DNA from: Dermanyssus gallinae
Taxonomy: Eukaryota > Arthropoda > Arachnida > Mesostigmata > Dermanyssidae
DNA length: 64,000 nt
Reading direction: 5' to 3'
Assembly: GCA_003439945.1 (NCBI GenBank)
Contig: QVRM01000980.1
Coordinates: 186,001 to 250,000 of the forward strand
Within the stretch, counting starts at the first letter, position 1; every line of letters starts with the position of its first letter. Shown piece by piece: positions 35,148 to 48,167 of this stretch. The notes under the pieces are model-generated. The model was not told where the DNA came from and searched no databases. It saw nothing but the letters and a program-made list of their open reading frames with translations. The position numbers and the translations under genes are program-made.

Positions 35148-36527
35148 CTAACGTTTCAAATGCAAATGGGCGGAAATTGTGCGGTTAGCCGATGGCCGCG
35201 CATTTGCAACGTTTACTAGCCTTAGCCATTCTGACTGGATATCGCCTTGGGTAGCTCCGCGACCGACCACAGAGAAGACTAGAGGGTAGGTCACGACCGC
35301 ATCCCAAACAAGCATTCTACCTCTCTCAAGTGGGGTGAGGGTCGTACCCACTGGACCATTATTATTGTTTTCATATAGCCCCAGAGGTTCGAAGATGTAG
35401 GCAACCCGGCAGACCTGAACGTATGAGCCAGGCTGTGGTAGTGACAACATGGATCGGGGCTCTGTATGCACAAAAAAACCATGCAAACAGTGAGCTGACC
35501 TGCTCTCCACAAACATGTGCGGGTGAACTAGGGATGCTCCGAGTCTAAGCCCGGCTACAATGCGAACGTGAGCGTCAGCGAGTGGGGTGCCAGTCGGACG
35601 CTTGATGGGGGGTTAGGCTAGCCGCAAGTCCTTTACTAGAGGCTACCCTTAGCTTAACCCTAATGAGTCGTCAAGGGGACAGGACTATTAGATGGTTGGG
35701 GGTATCGCCGCTAATTGTCAGTGCTTCAAGTGTCGAATCAAACTAGGCTTGAAACATTAACATCAACACGCTGTTTGCAACAAGGTTCCTAAAAGCTGTA
35801 ATAGCATTGGACCTCTTTCTGACACTGGCAATATGGCTTTCTTGTTTTCATCTAGTTGAGGCTCTAAATAAACGGTAGCCCTAGATGTGTTCAGCGAAAG
35901 CTTGTCTAAGGTGCTTAATAGCCCAGTCTCGTCCGTAAGGTTCGCCCCTAGCGATAACTATAGGCTAAAAAAAGCATAACTATACGATGCTTAAAGTAAG
36001 GATAGCCCTCGCTGCGGTCCCAACAGCGGCAAGCTCCTTGAGGCCGTCCGTACTATGGTTGGCCACTTCTTCATCTGCGGTGATATGCCGTCTGGATAGA
36101 GAGGGACGCAGAGCAGGTCGAGGTCGGATCTGCCTTGCGTGGCGTGACCTGGCAAGACAGACATTTTGTATTATAATAATAGGGTTGACTCGAGCCAGGT
36201 CTAGCAGGAATACTGAGGGTTAAGGGTTAGCCTGCTCGTGCCGCCAAAGTCCTTTGTTTATGCAGTCCTCTGCCACTGTACCAGCACCCCTTCGTCTAGG
36301 TATTGCATGTTTAGAGGGCAGCTCAGTGAGCCAATCATTTGATGTACAAGCAAAATAGTGAGGACCCAGAGTGCCACCTTGCCGAACCCCCAACTGAGAC
36401 AAAATGACAAAATTGTAACGGGTAGGAGGACAACTTGTAGGCTAGCTCGGTTCATGGTAGATGTGCTAAGCAAGTTATATTTTCTTAGGCTGTTGAAAGA
36501 CCTTTTTAAAGCAAGTTTAACGAGCAT
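35148..36527 (-). pseudogene. Decayed LINE: RT active-site region and carboxy-terminal domain
   Basis: At 36402-36220 one frame reads SQLGVRQGGTLGPHYF, the RT motif before the active site (GV.QGD.LGPLLF). In a neighbouring phase 36527-36258 continues as LLVHQMIGSLSCPLNMQYLD, then EGVL, so the active-site box reads YLDE instead of YLDD. At 35516-35148 the carboxy-terminal domain follows (FEPLGLYENNNN, then GTTLTPLERGRMLVWDAVVT). Strand and order fit one element. About 700 bp between the two parts could not be read. The frameshift at the active site and the D-to-E change show that it is dead. Confidence 0.6.
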
Positions 36528-36559
36528 TGTTGTAGAGCGCCATGACTGTATAAAGGATT

Positions 36560-38500
36560 GAGCAGAAAGATTGCGGCCTTAGCTCCTCCGAGCGTAGCGA
36601 AGTTTTACTGATGGTCGCCGACAGCCCCGTAGACATTGTTTATGTTGTTCCTGAAGTCTGTACATATGTATATATATAAACTTTAGATGCAGACTTTTTG
36701 GCACAATTTGTGCTCATGTACGAAACGGCGCCAGATAGGCAAAAGCGTCGTGATCCACGCGGCAAAGGCAAACATCATTCGAAACAGCTTCAACAAAGAA
36801 CGGATAGTTATGCGCCAACGGAAAAAGGTTTTACACTAGTTTGACATCTTTCAACGTCTGCTTCTATACGGGACTGCTCTCAGCAGAGCCGTGAACACAT
36901 AACTTCAACATTCATCAATAAAAGGGGGTTTCTAAGCATAATCAAACCCATTTGAACTAATTATGGCTGGTAGGTCATCACTTCATGTCTACCTTTTAGC
37001 CGAACAATGGCACGCTTATAACGGGCTAATATTAAATCTGGGTCTTTACCAGCAGAAGAACATGATAACGGGTCGCCGTTCAACTCGATCTCAACAATCA
37101 AAAACGAAGAACGATCCAATGATCGCGAAAGGTGGCGCACAATTAATTGATAGCTTCTGCATCTTTCCAAGTGCAGGGAAACGAGTCTGGGTTTCTTTCC
37201 ACGTTAACGAAGGGCCGATTACACCGCGTATCCTCCAGCAAGGACGATGGTGCACCTGTTGAGGGGATCATACCCGTCACCAGTCTGTGTAGAAGACGTC
37301 CGTCAAATGTTGACTGGGAGAAGATCGACGAACGTGATGGCAATAATAAAAACAGCACCAGGGTGTAGAGCAGACCAAAAAGCAGAGCGGACGGGCAGGG
37401 TGGCCGTGAGAATGAGGTTGCAATATGAACAACATCTGACTCAAAGCATCTCGTGTCTTCAAAAAGGGCCTTACGCAACATAAAAAAATAGCTTTATGAT
37501 AGATCTCGCTGCGGCAGGGACACTCCCCTTGGAGGTCCGCAATAGTGTTTTCTGTATCTCAGAATCCGGGCTTTGACTGACTAATGCTGAAGTTCTACCT
37601 ACGCTCTACTAAGCTACGCAGACATGGGTTGCTGCGGAACGGTCCGAAACGGCGGCAGCGTACCTACAAACACTGTAAACTCATCACCCATTCAAGCGGA
37701 GAAAACAGTTGCAACACTATTAGAAGACGGTAAGTCGACGGCATGTGTTTCTAAAACTAAAACGTTTTCATAGCGATCTGCAACATTAAGGTTAGTCAGG
37801 TTCATGATTCGAATGGGATACTTTGATAGATCGTAGATAGCACAAAGAATGTTTTACCTTTATTTATTGAAGCACAATGATTTTAATTATGTGCATGTGG
37901 TTACAGTTTACGGAGTCATATTTTATAGGGCTAGAAGCAACAGCAGACGTAGATACCAGAGCTTGCGCATTATTGTGATTGTACTTGCGACTGATGATAC
38001 GATTTTCATTGTTCCAGTAATAGTATTATGCAAACGGGGAATTGACACAGCTACAATCCAATAGGGTGCATATATAACGTGCAGGAAGTCTGTTCCATTC
38101 ATCTGTTGCGAACAAATCAGAAAAACTGCACCAGAGACGAGCAAAATATTTTAAAACACCTCTATAACTAAAGCAAAAATAATTGTTCTACGTCGCATTC
38201 TGCTGCCGTCAAGAGTCATCACAGGCAAGACATAGATATATAAAACAGAAGACAACCTGGAATCATATCGGTTAGATGGCTACCTTGCAGTGCACTGAGA
38301 GAGAGCACATTATTTATAATTACTAATAATTTATTACTAATAATAATAATGAATAATTACTAATCATTGATTACTCTAAGGGAACATGATACAAACAGAA
38401 TCGATAACATCATTAATGCAAATGCCACCCAAAGCTGAACAGCCTACACACAACAGAGACAGTATACAGCAGAATACAACCCGGAACAGAGGCGTGTTGC
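36560..38500. other. No recognisable feature
   Basis: A mix of AT-rich and moderate GC sequence. The overlapping frames at 37143-37481 (-) and 36963-37483 (+) have no family motif. An (AAT)-rich run lies near 38315-38365. Confidence 0.45.
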
Positions 38501-38755
38501 CATTGAACGCGTATGGTTGACGTCTTCGTCCGCATACCGGCTCTTCGCGCCACTGCCTTCTCCAACTTGTCAGGGTCGCCACTTCAGCGCAAATAAAGCT
38601 TTACGATCGTCGCCCGTAGAACGAGCGACAGAAAAAAGACGGTCGGTAGATTGCCGAGTGAAATCAGGGCGAGCGATTGTCTTTCGGGCCAGACTGTTCC
38701 TACGACCTACGGAAAGTCGTTTTCTCGGCGGGAAGTGCACACGGCGCGTACTTAC

Positions 38756-38995
38756 CTGAAAGGGAGAGTAGACCTTTAGGCGATCTCCTTTTGAGCTGTG
38801 CGTCTCTCTGATTCGCTTCACTTGCGCGTGCGGGAGGGCTGAAGGGCGTACGGCGAGCCCAGACGCCCAACAGAATAAGAGACGCAAAATCGACTCGATA
38901 GCCAAACGAGGTGAGCCTCCAACCTGGAGGCTGCAAAGCGCACATAACACTACCATGATTGTAAAATAGTATGGACGAGTTATGGTAAAATACAT
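38756..38995 (-). CDS. Candidate first exon ending in a consensus splice donor
   Basis: Not recognised. On the minus strand the text ccctttcag|gtaagt matches the 5' splice consensus at every position from CAG to GTAAGT (last exon base 38756). Upstream, 38,760-38,930 is rich in CpG in an otherwise AT-rich area, as at animal promoters. If coding, an ATG at 38995 opens a frame of 80 codons into the donor, starting with a hydrophobic segment (YYFTIMVVLCALCSLQVGGS) that could be a signal anchor. It could equally be an untranslated first exon. No downstream exon was found on that strand. Confidence 0.25.
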
Positions 38996-39219
38996 GCAAT
39001 GTTAAATTAATAGTGAAAGAGCCCACACAAGAACGCTAATCAGACGTTAAATCCGCGTTCTCGTAATCATACTAAACTTCAAACCTAGTCAATACATATA
39101 TTTAACTGTAAAAACTAGACAACGATAGCTGTGGTTGATGTTGATACTAGTATTCTAACAGTATTCTAAGAATTTGTTGTGAAAAAGGACAATTTCAGAA
39201 AGAGCCACTGCGATGCATC

Positions 39220-39435
39220 GATTATTGTAGCGTGTTTTTTTGTTGTCGTTGTACCTGTTTTCGTTATTGTGGTTATCATTTGTCGTTGTTTTTGTTGTCT
39301 TACCGTTGTTGCTGATGTTGTTTTAGTAATGTTGTTGTGGCGGCCTTTGTCTCTACCTTATTCTTCCCGCTCGTCCTGTTGTTGTTGTTGTTCCTGCTGT
39401 TCTTCTCAGTAGTAATAGTAGTAGTAGTGGTGATG
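39220..39435. repeat. (GTT)n and (TAG)n triplet stretch
   Basis: ttg-rich text at 39235-39400, then a (TAG)n run at about 39408-39430. Confidence 0.85.
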
Positions 39436-39439
39436 AGGC

Positions 39440-40614
39440 TCGGTTGTTTTCGTTATAGGACGGTTCAGCGTTCGCTAAAGTGACGTGACCGTACGTTATT
39501 GCCAGGAGTTTAAAAACGTGACACCCGCACTAAAGTAGGCCGACAAAAAGCGACGCCGACTGCAAAGTGTGTCCTACCGGGGCTTCTGGCAGCTGCCTAC
39601 CCTGAGAGGTGGACTTCAGCAGCAGCAGCAGAAACGGCAGGCTACACATGCCGTCATTACTAGCCATTAAGGTAAAACCCTTATGAAGCGCGCTTAACTG
39701 CAATTCGCTGGACAATCACGTCATTAGCCACAAATAGGACTATAGCGTTGCGTTAAAGTCTACCCGGAATCGAATCGGCCCATTTACCGTTCCAGCGCCC
39801 TGACAAAGACAACCGTTCAAGGTGCTTGAAAGGCACTAAAGATTTTAGCCGATTGTATCGATGTCTGGTGACTCGATGGATTTCTTCTCCTATATACTTT
39901 GTAAGGACTTGTCTGTGCACTGGCAAGTTGTGGATCTAAGATCAGGTCAACTCCTCTTTATGTCCGGGCATTGGAATTTACTTTTTGCCTATTTGCTTCT
40001 TTGCAGTATCGGGAACACCATATATTGCGGGCTATTAAAACGCCCCATTGAAACTTTGGCCGCAGGCCTGCAAATAATGAAACGCTCACAAACGGTATAC
40101 GCAAACTGAGTAACTTAAAATAATTTATCCATTTTATACCTAGTCAAAAAGGGGTGTTGTGCCGTCAAGAAATAACACTTTTTCATTGAATATATTTGCA
40201 TGCTTACCTAGTACTAAATTTCGAACAGTTACAAAACGTTCCAGGAGAAGGGTACGCAGTTACTCCAAGTCTTTATCGGTAACAAGTCAGCAAGAGAATT
40301 TGTTAGTACTTTGGTACTAGTGCCCTGTCGATAAACTGCTTGCGTCCGACAGTGGTGTGAAAATATGATTTGGTATGTCGATATGGTGTGGTAATGCTGA
40401 GCAGTATAGTATGGTACCCTTATCAATCGATCCATTGGGTCGCGGTTTCTTGGGAACAGCAAACTACGTATAACATTTTTGCTGCAACGGCTAAAAATAC
40501 ATATGCACATTTAGTTAGGCTGAACATGCTCTACGAGAGCTTCGGCGCAGTTCAGTAACACAAGAAAAATTCTTCTCTTCACTTGTGGCCATCTCTGTGT
40601 AGCAAGTGTGAATG

Positions 40615-40655
<41 letters not shown>

Positions 40656-41607
40656 CGTCCTGCTAAGATTAGCTTTATACGCATTGGAAAACCGCCACTG
40701 GCCTGGTAGATTGCACGTGTGCGCCATGACGGTTTTACCAGTTAGTCACGACTTCCTTTAAAGGTCCTCTATTTATATGCGACAATATACTATAAACACG
40801 TCTTCCCTACAGAGATTATTTCCTTCTTAACATCCGCGGAATTATGAATGGTTGATTCGCTCAGTTTAAGTCACTTTGAATAATAATCACAAGGTACCCA
40901 GTTAAGATATGTTTACATCAACAAGAGTTGGTCCTTGTTACTAGACAATTAAATTGGCACGGTATATTAATACATAGGGCTAGCTTTTTGTAAAGCGCTG
41001 TCGTTGTACATATATGTCTTTCGTTCTAAATAAAAGTGTCTATTGGGTGCAGTTCAAAAGTTTACCCACAATAAGATTCATATACAGATCCACGTAAAAA
41101 CTTGGCGTCTTAGCATATATATATATATATATATATAGTCGACCGGATGCACCGGGTCTAAAGCCCGACCTCGCAATAACAACACCTAACGAGGTCTGGA
41201 TTTTAAATGCCGAGGTTTGCGGCCTGAACAGGGTCATGGCAAAAGCGCGGCAGGACAAGATCACCAAATATGACGTCGAGTTCCTAAAGCGGCGCTCCCC
41301 GACCTGCAAGACCCTCGCAGATTCGGATCCATCAATACCTCTATAGGCATCTATAAGCGAGAGTAACTCGCAGTACGCTCTTGGGGCTCGGCGTCACGAA
41401 GAGGAATCCTATGGAATTCACTGTCTTAACGTTGCAAGGGACCTTGAGGATATACCGCTCGCACCGAGTCCATAAAAGCAGGGGCTGCCATCAAGCAAGG
41501 ACACGGACAGCTGATTCTTAACCTCGCGTGACACCTTTTTACCACAATTGTTATTAAGGCGAGCACTCCCGAGGCTGCAAACGTATTGTAAATGATTAAT
41601 AAATCAT

Positions 41608-41658
<51 letters not shown>

Positions 41659-42854
41659 CTAAGAAACGTTACTGACATTCAATTTAATCGTTAGCATTTT
41701 CAACTTGTTGTATGGCTATTCATTAAGTTAAAAGCAGGAGATAATTTTTTATGCGCACGTGTACCCCTAGCAATCTCTTCTGCCCTCTGACATCTCAGCA
41801 AAAAAAGACCGGGCCCACCCTCATCGTGCCGAACATTACTGCACTGTACGCCCAATAAAAATGTTTGCCAGAAGAAACACCCTACTCTTAGATCAACTGT
41901 AAGTTTAACAGTAAGTCCGAAACGCAATGATTTACGGTTTGTATGCCTACTTCACGATAAGATTCTACAGCTTAATTAACAATATAGGCTATGCAGATGT
42001 AATCAGCAGACAATGTGGTATACTGGATTTCAGAGTTTTACACGTTTTTGCTTTACGCCATCCACAAACGGTGGGTGGCGCACACCATCCACAAAAACCA
42101 ATCCAATAGAATGATTATGGTTTAATAACACCAGGTTGGGCAAATTATAAACATTTACATCAGTCACAACTAGTGCTTCTTTCACATTACTAGATCTTGC
42201 CTTATCTTGCATGGCCTGAACTGCTGGAAATGCTGCGGCGTGGTGTTTATCACATTGGCCTAAACCTCTCGCGCCTACAACACTCTTGCGTGCTGCATAA
42301 CACGTGATGAATTACGCTAATTGTATACAATTATTATTTACTACAGATATAAGCTAAAGGTGGCACTATCTCCACATGTATTTGTGAAATAGGTTATAAA
42401 CAACAAGAGACACGAGTATGTATATATAGGATGACCACGTATACGTAATTATATGCTGAAACCGACTACTATCCTGTACAGCCGTATGTTCGATTATATT
42501 TTTAGCTTATCTACATGAGTAGGCGCATTTACTGAAGCACACATTCTAAATATTCGACTTCCTTGGGTATGATTGACCTGAGACCCAAGACAAATATCTT
42601 GAACAAGCGAAGCTTAAGAGCCTTGCAGGACGCCAGTGGAGCTTGGCGGCGCACGGTTTAGAGTGGTATTCATTTTTATTCTTTATTGTGATAAGATAAG
42701 CAGACACTAAACTGACATTATTATTATTTTTCAGTTCATTACCTCGTACTGTATAAAAAAATGAGAATTGACGCGATTAAAATATCAAATAAATGAATTA
42801 GCTATTCTAAAGTGACCAACTGTTTAATGATTATATGTTGCCGGAGTTGCTCTC

Positions 42855-42894
<40 letters not shown>

Positions 42895-42938
42895 CACTCT
42901 CTCTTATATAACACCTTCCTCCGCCTCCCGTATATAAT
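39440..42938. other. Unassigned; four (TA)n arrays
   Basis: TA arrays lie at about 40618-40651, 41114-41138, 41611-41655 and 42858-42892. The 470-bp block 41139-41610 between two arrays is GC-richer than its surroundings and ends in an AATAAATCATTA-like tail on +, so it may be a retroelement 3' end. No protein motif supports that. Confidence 0.45.
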
Positions 42939-43505
42939 ACGTCAGCCTTGAGGACACTCTTTGAAAAGATTCTCTGCAATTTAGTTATTCAGCGAATTGA
43001 ACACGTGCCTGAACAGGCGTTTTTAGGATCATCTGGGCACAACCCAGATGTCATCTAGATGCAGTTTTTATTGACTGTGTCACTGTCTCTTAAAAGCCGT
43101 TTATCATTTGTTGGTTCAACCATTACAACGCCCATGCTTGGGTGCCCCCCACCCAAATGTAGTAGCAAGTTCTTTGATGAGAAACCTTAGTGAGAGTGGT
43201 GCATAGAAGAGTAAGCAAAATGTGAAAACTCCGCAAGATGAACCGTAAGCGGTGTCTCATTTATCCTTATCTTGCTGATTTGTTGGTTACGTCCGACAGG
43301 AATGTTAAGAATCCATGGCTACGCAAATGATATCCGACTTGCACATCTGGGTGTCGTTAAACTCATTACCTTTATGATAGAGGCGTTCCTTGTTTCGAAT
43401 GGGCTCGAGACCAACCATGTTTACAACAATGTTCACAGCATATATAAACGAGACAAGACGAAACGCTCTTGTCTCTATTTACAGAGAAAAGGCTCTAACA
43501 CCTAA
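42939..43505 (+). pseudogene. LINE RT fragment with YADD-like box
   Basis: At 42939-43058 the frame reads LRTLFEKILCNLVIQRIEHV, then PEQAFLGSSGHN, the RT start ('L.K.FEKI...R......PEQ.GF..GH'). At 43266-43400 it reads MLRIHGYANDIRLAHLGV, then FLVSNGLETN, the RT active-site region with YAND (43320-43331) instead of YADD. The part between is broken. The order and distance fit a shortened RT. The active-site change means a dead copy. Confidence 0.55.
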
Positions 43506-43509
43506 AAAC

Positions 43510-43950
43510 CGTCTGTTTTTTCCAGCAGTGAGGCTCTTTATGCTTAAGATTGTTCTAGAGTTGGTTTTAAAGAAGTATAGAACCACCTCATGCTGGCGAA
43601 TTTCAACCAGCCTGGGAGATATTCTTCATTATATATTAAGTGCTTGTTTTTGTATGTGAAATGCTAGTGCTTGTTTTTTTGTCGATGCGAGCAAGAAGCC
43701 GCTTTGTGTGTCTCATGTCAGGCTAGCCACTAACTACTAAAACAATCCGACTAAAATTAATCATGCCGTGCATTTCACCCTACGAATGTTCTATTTCGGA
43801 GTGAAGCCTAGACGGTAGGTTGGAGGTTTGGACGTATTCAGTGCCTTCCACCTCTGGTTTGGTCCTGCATGTGAAAATAATTGCCACATATACACCAGGT
43901 ACATAGTGCATGGTTATCACCTATAGTAACCAGCATGTTGAAGTTATACC
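43510..43950. other. No recognisable feature
   Basis: Nothing assignable was seen between the LINE fragment and the SINE. Confidence 0.5.
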
Positions 43951-43954
43951 TCAC

Positions 43955-44345
43955 GACAATTCCGTGAGGTATATCTTCAGTGCACCGAGGGCCGGACATG
44001 TTGAAATACCTAAAAAAAAAATCCTTTTGGAGCTGACTCTCAGCCAAGATTTAACGTCCATGGGATTGCTTTTCGCATTGCTTCATAGACGGACCCCCAT
44101 AAATACGATTGTGCTGCGCAGACGCATGCCACCACGCCACCAGGCTCAACATGTTGAAAAACCTAGGGTTTCCTCAACATCCGTTGTGGCAACACGGCCG
44201 CTGACTCTCGGCAATATGGTTTACCATATATTAGCAAAGGTCACCGCTCAAAGAAGATTCAATCAACAACAGGGATGGTACTGGTGATACCTTGGTAAAT
44301 GACAACCACGACTAGCGCACTAGCCCTTTAGACCACATTGCCACA
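43955..44345 (-). repeat. tRNA-derived SINE, family 1, copy B (composite)
   Basis: On the minus strand a box-A-like sequence lies at 44334-44315 (TGGTCTAAAGGGCTAGTGCG). The body text gctgactctcagccaagatt (+ strand, from 44032) and cggacccccataaa (from 44091) equals copies A and C. The block 'gtatatcttcagtgcaccgagggccgg' (from 43969) equals copy E. Box B is no longer readable. The copy may consist of two overlapping SINEs. Confidence 0.55.
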
Positions 44346-44349
44346 ACAG

Positions 44350-46280
44350 TTAGATGCTGCTAGTCTTTTGTGTTCCATGACACGCCGCCTAAACCAATAT
44401 AACTTTTTTTTTATTGGACCGACCGCACTTATGATAGCAAGTTTATTTGAAAACCAACAAAAATGTTTTGCATATTACTCCGTGATTTTTGTGTAGTTGT
44501 AGTTACCTTGGTCAGCTACTCCCCCTCTCTCTCTCTCTCTCTGTTTCTGTTTCCTCTCGTATTCTAGGTCTACTTTCTTCTTCATGATCTTTCCTATCAT
44601 GTGTGCTCCCTGTAACCACCTCTGCCCGTCCTCACACGTCCCTGCTATCAGCTCAAAAAACCCAAAACTCAAACTAATATAACTGGCACTCCACAAGTAA
44701 TAGTCAATACGCCCCCTTCATGCTGGGAAAGCCTGCATAGGGCAAATGATAATCTACAATTAGAAACAACCTTCTAAAAAAAATTTTAAAAACGCTTTTA
44801 TTACTACTGGTGACATATAAAGGTCATAGCAACTATTTATAACGGCACCGCTTGGTCTATTTGACCTCAATTTGGCACCAATGGCTTCATAACTAGAAAT
44901 GCCTGACCGCATCAAGCCGGCCTTTCGTAAAAGAGTGCTCGAATTGCACTCGCCCTTGCAAAAATTGTCTTGCCTATCTCCTGGGAAATACACCGCTCGT
45001 ATTACGGACTTGAAACTGAGATTCAGCCTATGACCAACGCTAGCATAAAACTAATCCATTCGCATTTGGAAAGTCACAATAGCCAATTTTAGAATCCAGA
45101 GTTATTCAACATCGGTACAATAAAGCGCCCTACACTTAAAAGTGTGTGTCTCGCATTAATTGTAAAAGTACGCTTCACAGTCCACGGCTTTCACTATGTT
45201 GTTTGTCCATCCAAAGACTATCACGATCCTCAACCGTATTGAATGTGTGTTCTATGTGGAGCGTTCTGCCAAACGTGTGTTGTCGTTTCGATCAGAAATT
45301 TCTCGCAGTTGAACTAACTTCGCCAGATTTACAACATTACGATCATATTGTGCCTAATAAAGATGGAAATAATAGGGAACAAAAAATATATTTCGCTGGT
45401 AAGCGGCTGATTTCCACCGAAAAGACAAAATATAAATTTAAGAACTTCCAGATATGTTTGTACGAACGACCTGTTATGTGTGACATCGGTTTCGTTGAGT
45501 GTTGAAAAACGCCTTCTCATTATTAAGATAAGTAGGCCCAGGCTTTGAGCAGATGCTATCCGTACCAGCAAAATATACTCTAGGAATAAACACTTCGAGC
45601 GTGTTGACTTGTAGCCGCACATTTCTATGGTGGCTCAGTCTAGTTCTCTCTGCAGTAGTGAAAAGCTGCTTGCAAATCGATAGTGGTGAAAATTTCGAGG
45701 ATTCTACTCAGTCGGTTCCGTTAGCTCCTGTGATAAAAATTACCTGACTTGTTTTTATTTCGTTTCTCACCGCGCGCCCTGCCTCGACCCCGGTCCCGCC
45801 CCACGCCCAGCCGATGCCTTTTTGGCAGGACAGCGGCGTGACACTGATGACTCTTGATTACTCTTCTTGTGGATGCCCTTCAGTTGAAACTGTCACATTA
45901 GCAACGGACGGTCGACTATTCCTAGCCTAGCCCGAAGAGACAGTGTCCGGACGGCCAAGGGCAAGAAAAGAAGAAGAAAAAGAAAAGGGTAATCATGCCC
46001 CGGACCTAGAGGCAAACGAGCCAGGGCAGTATGACATCGTGGCGAATGATCATGTACCTTGTTATCGTTCGTGTCTGACAGGCTATCTGCGCCCTCGCTC
46101 AGGCTCGACTCTGCCTGACAGGTATAGAAGGCTTATCGCGGCTGAGCTGTTTGTCACACTATTACGAATATGCTTAAGCGCTTTTGCATTGTTCACCTGA
46201 CTACGGTAGCCTTTTGTGCGCTGTAGATCCATATGGCAACAAACAAGAGGTGACGACCTTGTTTTCCGACGTGTCTTTGG

Positions 46281-46315
<35 letters not shown>

Positions 46316-47780
46316 GTTACAGGATAGTGTCACCCTCGTTTAGGTATTTTCCAGTTTATAAATCCGCGGGTATTAGCTTTTGTTCATCTTGATGTTGCAT
46401 TCAATGCAATCTATAAACAATTGAGAACAATCGAAGTTTTTTTACTGTATTATTGACCTCTCCCGCGACTGCGCTCCATCTTGCCAATAACGGTATTTTT
46501 GACTAATATTGAGTAAATCGTATAATTTACGTGGAAACGTGTCGACAATTGTGAGTACAGCTATTGGGATAATATGACTAAACGCTCTAAGAAAGTCTTT
46601 GGTTAACGCCACAAGCCTAATCAACAGTAAAAGCAGCGTGCTTTGCTACCGTTGAAGATGACAGGTTATGAAAGCCTTTACATACCTTCATATGCAGACA
46701 GTGAATGAAATAACGAACAGTTTTGGTTAACTTAAATTAATTGCAGTAGCGGTCAATTAGTGATCCCGCACGTGCCCGGTACAACAGTTACGGACGAAAT
46801 TATAGGCACGTTGCGGCCAAGGTGTCCGGCGATTAACAAAAGGCGCTTCATGCGCTACGTTCACAGCAAGGCAGGACAGGCGAAGGCGATTAACGAGCGT
46901 TGGTTCCACTTTTCCTTTCCTAACGAAGGGCATCTGTTCAAGCATGATGGTGCGGGCGGCCTCAAATAGCCATGCACGGCCGGGCACGTATAACGGCGCA
47001 GCGATTATCGTTCTTTAGCAGCTTAAAGCGCTTGGTCATGGCGCGCTTTCTTTTATTTTGGCTGTGGAACGCCTGGCCGATACAAGCAAGAACCTCATTG
47101 TCTCATAGGAGGTCCTCTTCTGTTTCACGTCTCCACCAATCAGTAGGCGGTCCTGATGACAAACCTGGCAACCTTGCCAGAAATGGTGTTTAAATGCAAA
47201 AGTACGAATCGTCGTAATAACCGAACAGGTCGAAATTCAAATATACCGCTTTAGAATCACGCACTAGAACGTCCGCAGAGGACACGATGCGCGTGTCCGG
47301 CCTGGCTGTAAGCGGGCGCCTGCCCATTTTGACAGCTGCAAAAATTCTGGGAACAGGGAATCCTTGGGCTCGTAAAACAGTGGGATAGTTATGCTCAGGC
47401 TTCTGGTGATTTCGCTTAAATAAAGATTTCAATTATACCCACAGTCTTGTGTTGTACCTTTGAAATTAAACCGGACCAGACTTTTACATAATCTGCTGCA
47501 TCACTTTCGCAGCCGAACGTGTTTCTGTTTTGCTGGCCTTGCGACCGCCTTCGCACGCTTCTAATATTGGCAGCACAGATATCGCTTCACGGCCTATCTG
47601 TAGTTGGCAAGCTTGAGGCAACCACTTAAGTTCATACGCCTCTAGTCTTTTGGCAGGAATTCAAATACAAACATGGCTTTCGTTACATGGAAACGATGTT
47701 TTACTAAATGTTACTGTGTTAAAATTCGGGTAAACTCTATTTTGTTTTTTAATAAACAAACTTATTTGGCATGAGTTTTA
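44350..47780. other. Unassigned; (CT)n and one (TA)n array
   Basis: (CT)n lies at about 44522-44542 and TA at about 46285-46312. The frames 45146-45505 (+), 46757-46987 (-) and 47190-47432 (-) are of ordinary composition but unrecognised and without defended splice sites. Confidence 0.4.
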
Positions 47781-47782
47781 CG

Positions 47783-47902
<120 letters not shown>

Positions 47903-48001
47903 TCACTGAAAAAAATATAGGGCCACTCATGTTTGCCACATTTCACTCATTTATTATAACCGATTGTGTAAAGATCATAATGATACATGCTCACAGAGTA
48001 A

Positions 48002-48161
48002 CAGCGGATACTTTTATCGACATTTGGGGTATCGGGTTACCTTAAAACACAAGATTTCGACATTTGGCACAGCTACGCTGCGAAAAAATTATAAAGTCAC
48101 CACCAAGATGCATGTCTTAGCGAGTGAATTGAGTGGAATAACAACGTTTGGGCTCATTTCA
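48002..48161. repeat. Inner terminal inverted repeat, left arm
   Basis: 160 bp beginning cagcggatacttttatcgac. It aligns without gaps to the reverse complement of 49215-49374 with only a few mismatches. Confidence 0.92.
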
Positions 48162-48167
48162 TGGCAC

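Noticed and set aside
45146..45505. 119-codon plus-strand frame of normal composition
   Set aside because: No family resemblance, no splice signals that I could defend, and no supporting neighbours.
46757..46987. 76-codon minus-strand frame with an overlapping plus-strand frame
   Set aside because: Both strands are open in a GC-richer patch. No motif or splice support was found.
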